Origin: Hydrangea macrophylla
Taxonomy: Eukaryota > Streptophyta > Magnoliopsida > Cornales > Hydrangeaceae
DNA: 64,000 bases
NCBI GenBank assembly: GCA_033977485.1
Contig: CM066998.1
Coordinates: forward strand, 24,367,501 to 24,431,500
Direction: 5' to 3'
Shown: in pieces, positions 49,101 to 58,555 of the stretch
Layout of the letters: every line of letters starts with the position of its first letter
Position numbering within the stretch: the stretch's first letter is position 1
Made by a program: the position numbers and the translations under genes
The notes under the pieces: model-generated
What the model was told of the DNA's origin: nothing
Seen by the model: the letters and a program-made list of their open reading frames with translations, nothing else
Databases searched by the model: none

Positions 49101-52100
49101 TTGCAGTAATTGAGGTGGAGACCTTAGGGGCTATAAAAGAGATGTTGGTACAGGGTTCAATAGTTACGGAGGACTTGGTGGAATTAGAGCCAAAGTGGAG
49201 ATTTGTTGTGGAATGGCTCAACTTCAGTATTGGAGAAACACCAGGCCATCTGGTCGGTGCCCTCTATGTCCGGACAGTGGCATTCCAATCATGACGGCCC
49301 GCTAGATGTCCAGACGGTCTTACGGTAATTTGGTTCTTTGAAAATCCAATAACCACCATTCGCAAGGCACCATTCGCCAGCAAGGCTTTAGGGGTTCATT
49401 AATAGGTTGGCCGAATTGGAAAGTCTAATAACTTCTTGGAAGTGACCTGAACTTGTGTAGTGACATTTTGGAGGGTTTCTAAGGGAGTTGTGAGTATTGT
49501 AATATTTGAATTCATAGTGAACATTGCCATCTTCTTGGTTGCAAACGTACACATCAATTGGCCAATCCATGTTATATCGTTGTGTTTGATTTGGTTGTGA
49601 TTGTTCTCTCTTGTATTGGTTTCTCTTGTGAATTCGTTTGATTGATATAATTTAGAGCAGTTCTTACCTGCTTCTTACAACCATAATTGTTGTGTTGCGT
49701 ATCTGCTAGCTGTGCTAGACTAAGGCTTAATTTGGCCCCCATGTGGCTTTTTAAAAGTAGCTTATGAAATTTATTATTAAGTAATATGATAATTTTGTAC
49801 AAGTGATACATTGCTCTTCAAAAAAATATTATGAAAAAAGCTCCATTCTAGAGCTTTTAAAAGCTTCCTCAAAAAAGCCATAAGTTCAATTTTTGCAAAA
49901 CTCATAAACTAGTTATCAAATGAAGTAATATGAAATTGTGCTTTAAAAAATGAGAAACACCAAAATGGGTGCCAAACTAAGCCTAAATAATGGTATAACC
50001 TAGAGAACTAAAATTCAAACAGTGGTATATCACAGCCTTAAAATCTAACATATATACAGTGCATTATTGATATTCTAGACTTAAAATCAAACAAATATAA
50101 TGAGCATAATTGATATTCTAAGGTCTGCTAATCATTTCTATGATGTCTATTTATATAATGACCTGACAAGTCTTTATAGAAGATATAAGAAAATAAAACA
50201 AGAAACTTGGGCCCCATGTGGTATCGTTTTGAGTTTTGTAAATTTTACAAAGGAAAATTAGTTTATTTTTTTGTAAAAACAATAATTATAAACTAAAAAC
50301 CAAATTTTCTTTGTTTTTCTTTTCTAGCCCATTGTTTTCTTTTAAACAAAGAAACACGGAATCAAATACCAAACACGTTTTCAACTTTCGTTTAAAAGGA
50401 AAACTAAAAATGAAAACAATTGACAATCGTGTTCTCAAATTTCGTTTTCAAAAAAATTTTAAAAAGATAAACAGGAACTGAAAACTGCAACGTTACTAAA
50501 CGGGCTTTTGATAAATAATATTGAGTTCAAAGATAAGTGAAGTTACCCTCTTCTGCATATATTCGATTTCAGCAAACAGCAATTCATTCTGGTAATAAAA
50601 GAAAACAAAAAGACCACTAAATTGAATCAATACGCTAGTTCAAACAATATATTATATATATATACACATATACATATATGTATCTAGATCATAAATAAAT
50701 CAATTAGAATGAGAACCTTTTTGGATCTGATTCTGCTAATGCCTCTCTCTAAACGACCCTCCAGGTTCTTTAGATCCCTGGGACTGAGAGAGCCCAGAGA
50801 CTCACCTAGCATATTCCTAGCAGTAACATTGTAAAGAAAAGAAAAGGTTAAGTTACGCAAAATTTGAATAATTAAGAAATTTATTTATTTATATATTACC
50901 ATTTTAATTACCTGTTTGAGTTTTGCAAATTCGCAATTTGTGATCGCAGCTTTGAGGCTTCTTGCTGGTATTGCTGAGATGATTTCGATCCCCAACAAAG
51001 ATTTGACGTTAGTGTTTAAAATTTGTATGTAAGCTTTGAAAATTTTCCATAATCAAATCACTGAGAGTCGCCTCAAAATTCAATATCTTTAATTTTTTTA
51101 TTTCAAATGGACCATTTTAAAACTCTTTGAACAAGTATATGAATATTCTATTTTTTCCAAAAAAAAGAAAAAGAATGTTCTCTTCTTTATATAATCTCTT
51201 TTTTTGTTTTATGCATCTTCTTATAATCTGGGCCTATAAAAAAAATTAAAACTAAATAAAAAAATTTAATCTGGTCGCATAAAAAAACTGTAGGTTTATT
51301 TGAAAAAAAAATAACAATTTAATCCAAGGAGAAAGTTAGGTAAATCAAATTAAATTCTTAGCCCTTTTGCATAACAGAAATTTGATTGTCATGATTTACA
51401 TTCTACGTGCTCTATAATTTTATTCATGTAGCCAATGTTTGATATCTCATAGAAGAAAAAGGAGAAGGAAAAGGATCGAAAAAGAGAAAGAAATATTATT
51501 TTCCTAGAACTGTCTCACTCTTAAATATGTAGGAATTTTCGATCTAAGAGTTAGGCTATGTTTGATAACTCAATTAAGTGATGAAAATGAAAAGATTCAT
51601 CACTTATTCTTTTTCAGTGCGTTTGATAACATACCACTTAATTGAAAAAGCAGCCAAAAAATCACTGAAAACTTTAAGTGAAAATTTTCTACTGAAAATA
51701 ATCACTGAATGCATTCTATTTCAATAGTTGAAGCATTGTTTTCAGTATTACAAATTCAATCACTTAAAATTTTCAGTACTTAAAATTCAGCACTTAATTT
51801 TCAGTTTTATCAAACGCACCATTAGTAAAATGACAAGTGAAATTGATTAAAAAAAATGTATACATTTTGTCTCATTTTGTGTGCCTCTTCTTCTTCTTCT
51901 TCTTCTTCTTCTTTTTTTTTTTTTTTCCTCATTAATTTTCTTTTCAACACAAAATTTATGAATCAAACATAGGCTAAAAGTAACGTGAGAAAACTACAAA
52001 CTTGTGCCATGAATATTAAATTAAACCTCAAGGAATATATGTTTTAGATTGTGAATCATGTGCTGTTCAATGAACACTCAGAAGTGCAAGCTTTCAAATT

Positions 52101-54525
52101 GTGGTGACTTCAATAAACTGGCTTATCTGATCAAGTAAAGACAAGAAGATTCATGTATTCTCACAAGTCATTTTCACAATGCATTAGTTTGGAATATGCA
52201 CATAAACTTTCCAAAAAAAGAATCCAATCCCTATAATGAATGCAGGTAAAAATTACTCCATTCCAATCTAAGAGTCCTTTATTCAATTTAAGAGTTCTAT
52301 TTGAATTAGTTTTACATCTTTTAACTACACACATTTCCCAATTTACCTTTTATCATGTAGAGTTATTTCACTTTTTATTTGATATGACACTGAAATTTTA
52401 AGGGTGGGGCTAAATACACCACTTTTTTTTTTTTGCTAAATACACCACATTCATTCACAAATTTTTTATCTTTTAATATTACAGGTGGTGTATTTAGTCC
52501 CACCCAATTTTAAACCTAAAAAAGGGGGGCAATAATTAAAAGTTCAAACATTTCACCACAATAAATAAAAAAAATAGATAAAAATTAGATTCCTTATGAC
52601 TGTGTTTGCTGCATAAATTTTGTGACGGAAAAGAAAAGAAAATACAATAAAAAACACTTTTCTTTGTTTGGTTAGTGAGAAAAACAATGATGAAAATGAA
52701 GAAGAAAAAAAGGAGTAAGAATAAAATTAATTTTTTTTTTTAATTGTAAGTCAACGTCGGTCCCTTTCATTGATATACGATTATATTTCAACAATTATGA
52801 TATAAAATGTTATTTGAGCATGGGAACAATACAGTTGAGAAAACTTGAAGGAAATAGCTTTCCCTCTACTTTTCCATTTTTTTTTGCCCCTCACAAATTT
52901 AAGAAACAAACACAACCTAAATAGTTAGAATCCCTAACACAATGTTTGGGAGTTTTAAAATTGAGAGAAAAGAAGAGAAAGTACCTCACTTTCTTTCGTT
53001 TGGGAGTTTTAGTGAGGAGAGAAAGGGAGAGAAAATGAGAGAAAAGTAACCACATCTTTCTTTCTATTTCTCTCTTTCCAAATTGGGAAGAAACGGAGAG
53101 AAAAAAATGTGAGGATTAATGATTTTTTATTAATACACATAAAACCCTTTATTTAATTCTTAACAAATTTAAATTACATCCAAGTCCTAGGGCTAATATA
53201 ATACACTATTATAAACGTTAGTTACAACTGCTGTTGAAAAAAAAAAAAAACTCACGTTAATCACAAGCACGTCTTTCACAAACTTCTGGGTTCTCTCTGG
53301 CTCTTCTTCATTGGTATCTCTCATCCTCTCTTTGCAAAAAGAAAAATGTACGATTGATGGATAGAATGGTCATTTTATATTTATTTTTTCTTTTCCTTTT
53401 CTTTTCTTTGTAACTCCCAAACAAGAGGACAGAAAGTAACTTTCTCTACTCTCCTAAACTCCCAAACAATATGAAAGAAATCATCATCATTTCTGTTCTT
53501 TTATTTTCTCTCATCACTTACGACTTTCTCTTCTTTTCTTTTCTCTCCTAAACTCCCAAATATAGTGTAATAGATAGAATTCTTTAATTTAGAAAGAAAA
53601 GAGTAATACTGGAAGTTGTACCTGCGCATTAATCTCAGCAACAGACCCAGTGTTGGTGGAATCAGAGCAGGCCTTCTTGTACCTTTCAATTGTTCCTTTA
53701 ACACTGCATTCGTGGCATTTTATAAAATGAAAATATGTAAGTCGACATGTTCATCACAAAATCTTAGATCGCATAAATCTACAGGAAATCTCTTCTTTCT
53801 AAAAGCACGCTAGTCTACCTGTATCTATAGGTTAGCTATAAAAATTGAAATAATAGTATCCCACAACAATTTGATAAATTAAGGCTTGAATAACATAAGA
53901 ATCGATTCTACATTTAGAAAAAAAGAAAAAGGAATAAGGAATAAGTTCTAAGAAATTCAGTGTTTACATAGGAGTTTTTTATTTACCTATGAGCTCGCGC
54001 CTGACTTAAAACTGGTTTCGATTTACTTAAGTAAACTGATTTTATGAATTCAAGTATTTTAGCGTATACAATTTCTCCACAAAAGTCTGTAATTCATAAA
54101 ATCATTATAACACTAATTCTCAATAGAAAGTGAGAGTAGCTTAAATCAGATTTTATCTTAAGCATCCCAAATGGACCCTTCAGCATACCAACTAGTTCTT
54201 TAATTAAACCAACATTTATTTTGCTCCGCGAAAGGATCATTTTATTCAAAGGAAGATAGCATAAAAGTTAACATATAGACTAATTGAGAACATCCGAAGA
54301 CATGGAATGCTTGAGATAGCCCATTATATATAAAACCAACATACTATTTATTAGCTATTGGTTTTTATAAAAATCATATAAAAACGAGATTGTGATAGAA
54401 ATTAGAATTAATTAGGGTACGAACTTTATTGTTCACACTTTTCGGAATGCTCTGTTTTGTATGAAAGTAACTTTTTTTTTTCTTTTTTTTTTTTCAAATA
54501 TGTGGACCAATATTAATATATTTTA

Positions 54526-54562
<37 letters not shown>

Positions 54563-55371
54563 ACTTAGAAACATTATAGAGTACTGGGATTCATTTGCAA
54601 CAAAAGTTGAGGGCATGGGTTCTATCAACTCTCAACTTGTGTATTCATGTGCAGACATCATCTCCAGCTTAAAACCAGAAGCAAGTAAGACTTGCTCTTC
54701 TAAAAAAGTAAACTTTGTATTGAAATGTATCACTTTAAAATAAGTTGATAATGACGATAATTGTGTAAATATAATTGGAAAGAATACACGTTGAAGTTGT
54801 AATTCCAAACATACCCTAATTCATTGAATGCCAAAAGGTTATGATAAAATGTTATATACTATGATTCAAGCAAAGTGTAGTAAATGCTAGCACAAACCGT
54901 ACTATTAACAATCACTTTCAGAAGCTATATATAGTAATCAAATATTGTAAGCAGGAATATAAGTAGTGGAAAATAATAAGTAATATATACTAATCTTGAT
55001 TCCCTTTCCTCAGAGGTGTACAGTTTTATGTATATTAATATCCATGTGCATGTAAGTGTATAATTATACCATATCTCTCGTATTTTGATTTATGGAAATA
55101 TTATCTACTTAGTAAGGTTATTTTCTAGAGTTATTGAACTTTTCAAGTTGAAGATTATTTGTATTTCATAACCATTAAAATGATAAATAATATGAAGCCT
55201 TCATATGTCAAAATTTAATTTCAGTAAAATAAAAGAAAATAAGAGTACCAACTTACACCCTTTTAGAATGTACACATAGATTTTGTTTTCCCTCACCTGG
55301 AGTAAATTTTGCTAAGGCCCAAGCCCTTGAGAAAATGAGGAATTACTATAGTTTACGAAAAATTGCAGTCA

Positions 55372-55404
<33 letters not shown>

Positions 55405-58400
55405 GGCCAATTAGAAAATAAGAGTTAAAAAGAGGGAATAAACTACAAACAATTTTAGAGAAGGCATAACATTTCCCTGATGAACTTTTATATCAAATAA
55501 TATGAATGTGTTTTGAGTTTCTTGTTTTCAAGTCAGATGAGCATAACTATATTTTTTAGGGTAACTAGATAACATTCATTCCACATTTAAAACTTTAAAT
55601 CGCCAATTAAACTGAAATGTATGAAATATTTTATGTAATAAGATTAACATATTTGACAAATCTGTTACACAAATTAAATGCGCATCATTTGACTCAATTA
55701 GAGACGTGTGAAGATATTAAGTTACTTTACTAAATTTTGTCTCTAAATTCTGAGAGAATTTGCAGTTTAAAATCAATTAATGGAAAATACTAAACCCACA
55801 CCCCACACTTTTCCCACACGCAACTGTAAATGCTTGTACTTTGTGCTGTTTGAATTTTTTTACACTTTTTTGTACCCCACTTATATACCACAAGGTACAT
55901 GAATTTAAAACTCTGTGCGAAAAAAATGTGTGGTTCACTGTATTGGTCTAGTAGTGCTGTCAATTAATCATTATCCCACATAGATAAAAATACTCCCTCC
56001 GTCCCACATTAAGAGTCTTTGATGCTATTTTTTGATGTCCCATTTTAAGAGTCCTCTTTGACAAGTCAAAGTACTTTGATACATATTTTTCAAATTTGTC
56101 ATTTATTACATCCAACTCTTCTCTCTCTTTTTTGTGATGTGACACTATAATTTTGAATTTCAAAAGGGCAATGTTGGAAAGTTGAAAATCTCACCAAAAT
56201 CAAGGTTAGCCTCTTAATAAGTTGGAATTCCCGAAAGATACTCTTAATATGAGACGGAGGGAGTAAATAAATTAATAAATAAATAAAATAAAATAAATTA
56301 GTTGATTGGATTAAATATTTATGGAATATGATAAGTACCTCATATTGACAGTAAAATTACGATGTTCGAACAATGTTTTCAAGGTCATAAAGTAAAAATT
56401 CATACAAATGATCGTGTAACTTACTAATACAATTTTTATTATGGTGTTCTTATTGTTTTGAATTTTTTAAAAACTAATGTCGGATGAATTTGAACTTTTA
56501 AGAGTAATGATACACTTTTTTGAATTTGAATCTTAAATTTGGTATACCATTACTTTGTTAGTCACACAACATATAATAACATGTAGTACTATTAATGATT
56601 GTCAGAACATTTGTTATAACTGTAAGTCATTTGAAAACCAAAATTTAAGATCATCAAATTGTATAAAAATAGCATTATTGTAACTTTTAAAATCACTTAA
56701 GAGGGAGAGTGGGGATTTGCAAAATGCAAGAGTTAAAATAACCCTCTCCTCTCAGTTAATCAAACCGAATAAGTAAAGGCCAACTCAAATTGAACGATAG
56801 TCTGAGTTCTTTGAGTGAGAGTTCACTTAAAGTAATGTGACAGTCGATGTAATCTAAAAATATGATATATCTTTGACCCAAAAAATAAATGATATATCAA
56901 AACACCAAATCAATTAAGACTCCACTTTGTAGATGTGACTACCAACCTTAATTTCGTCGAGCTACTGATTGGCTGATTCTGCCATGCTGGCAATGTCACA
57001 CAACATGATTGGCTCAGCTTTCTCCACAACCCCTCCCAATTACACAATGGACAATTTCATAAACCATGGTCTATAACCCATTTACCCACCTTGGTAAATC
57101 CAAAAATACTATTATGACATATAATATTATTCTAAAGTTAGAATAAAGTAATTAAATAATGTTGTAGTCAGTCATTTTTTGTCCATAGTTGTACTCCTCC
57201 CATGCAATGAAAGAGAACCAAAAGCTCAGAACTCTCCCATTGGTGTGCAGTTGTCCGTACGTTGTCTCTCTCTTTCTCTTATTTCTCTCTCTACAATGAC
57301 TTGTATAAGTGCATCTATATACAAGATCTTACAAGAAAATGAGAAAAACCCCACTCTCCATTTCCAATAAGTAAAGAGATGACTATTCAAAAGGACAAAG
57401 TTGAGCCATTCTTATTGGTTCGTCTCTCTCTTTCATTTCAGACTTTGCTGTTTCAGTTTCAACAGTTTCAGAAGCTTTATTAAAGGCTTCAACTTGAGAG
57501 AGCAAAATAGATCCATTTCTAAGTAATGTGAAATTGAACAGATACTGATTTCTCAATTGAAGATCAAAGTTAAGATTTGTTGGAATTTATTATAAATAAA
57601 AAATAAAAACAGTGAAAGAGAGAGAGAGAGAGAGAGAGAATCATGACCCAGCCCTTCTCTTTGAGGTCAAGATCTGAAAAATCAAGTGTACCGTCACCCA
57701 AGATTCTTCTAACTAAGACTAAATGTGCCTGCTCACCCAATTTGGCCCCCTTTCTAACTAGACCCAAATACACTCAATTTGTGTATATATCTACACATCT
57801 AATTAACTATATAATTGTGTTCAGAACAAAAAAAAAACTAGCATATAAATGTGGATGTATAAAGATTTACAAGAACAATAATGCAAACCCTTTTCAGCCC
57901 AAACTGAAGTTCGATTGGTTGAACGGAGGGTGTAGTAATAATATGTCAAGTAACAATTTAATTTGAATTTTTTTTTTTGCTAACAATTTAATTTGATTAT
58001 TTGCTAAACAATTGGAAACCCTAAAAAGTAGTATGTTCATAGTGAACCTAATTTGGTTGCTTTTGGCATTAGTGATTAAAAAAGCCATCATTGAAAACCC
58101 ATTTGATAGATGATGAGATGGGAATTCCGGAAAACTGTGAAAAATATAATCTGTTTTGTGATTGGATGTGAACTGATTGACTCTAAAGGGGAGTTTTAAT
58201 AAGTTTGAAGTAAAGAATTTTGGATTTGAGAAAAATTCAAAGCCCTAACTTTGCTTTTCTGATGTTGGCACATGACAACTTTAATTCTCAGAGTCCTTTT
58301 TGTTTGCTTTGCGTGATGTTCAATTGATCATTGATGTGCTATTAAGGAAGGGTCAATAGATGGAAGGAAAATGGGCAAATGAGAGCTTGACAGCTTTATA

Positions 58401-58520
58401 TTGTAGGCCTTCTTAGCCTTACAGATGACATATACATGTAGAGAGAGAGAGAGAGAGAGAGGGTTTTTAACCTTATAGATGACAGAGAGAGAGAGGGGGG
58501 GGAGGGTTTTTAACCTTACA

Positions 58521-58555
<35 letters not shown>

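Larger units (their letters stand above)
43430..49683 (+). mobile_element. Ty1/copia element in AG intron 6
   Basis: 5' LTR about 43430-44394 (with a MITE inside), PBS TGGTATCAGAGC at 44398-44409, degenerate gag and integrase to about 46095, a foreign LTR-like segment about 46110-46690, RT end and RNase H to 47448 continuing at 48947 after a solo LTR, and 3' LTR about 49203-49683. Antisense to the MADS-box gene. No ORF survives. Confidence 0.85.
40322..50546 (-). other. AG intron 6, 10.2 kb, filled with transposons
   Basis: Between the two 42-bp K-domain exons. From 3' to 5' of the gene it holds MITE 40419-40730, MITE 40894-41313, LINE pieces 41750-42868 and 42869-43425, a copia element 43430-49683 containing a MITE and a solo LTR, MITE 49723-49984 and MITE 50210-50505. 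Splice sites at both ends are intact. In Arabidopsis this intron is short, so nearly all of the length here is inserted sequence. Confidence 0.9.
50974..53621 (-). other. AG intron 3, 2.6 kb with MITEs
   Basis: Holds MITEs at 51554-51822, 52402-52505 and 52937-53568, and a (CTT)n run at about 51890-51914. Apart from these, AT-rich and featureless. Confidence 0.85.

Noticed and set aside
57721..57780. CCCAATTTGG as a CArG box in AG intron 2
   Set aside because: The A/T core is only five bases long, short of the six required.
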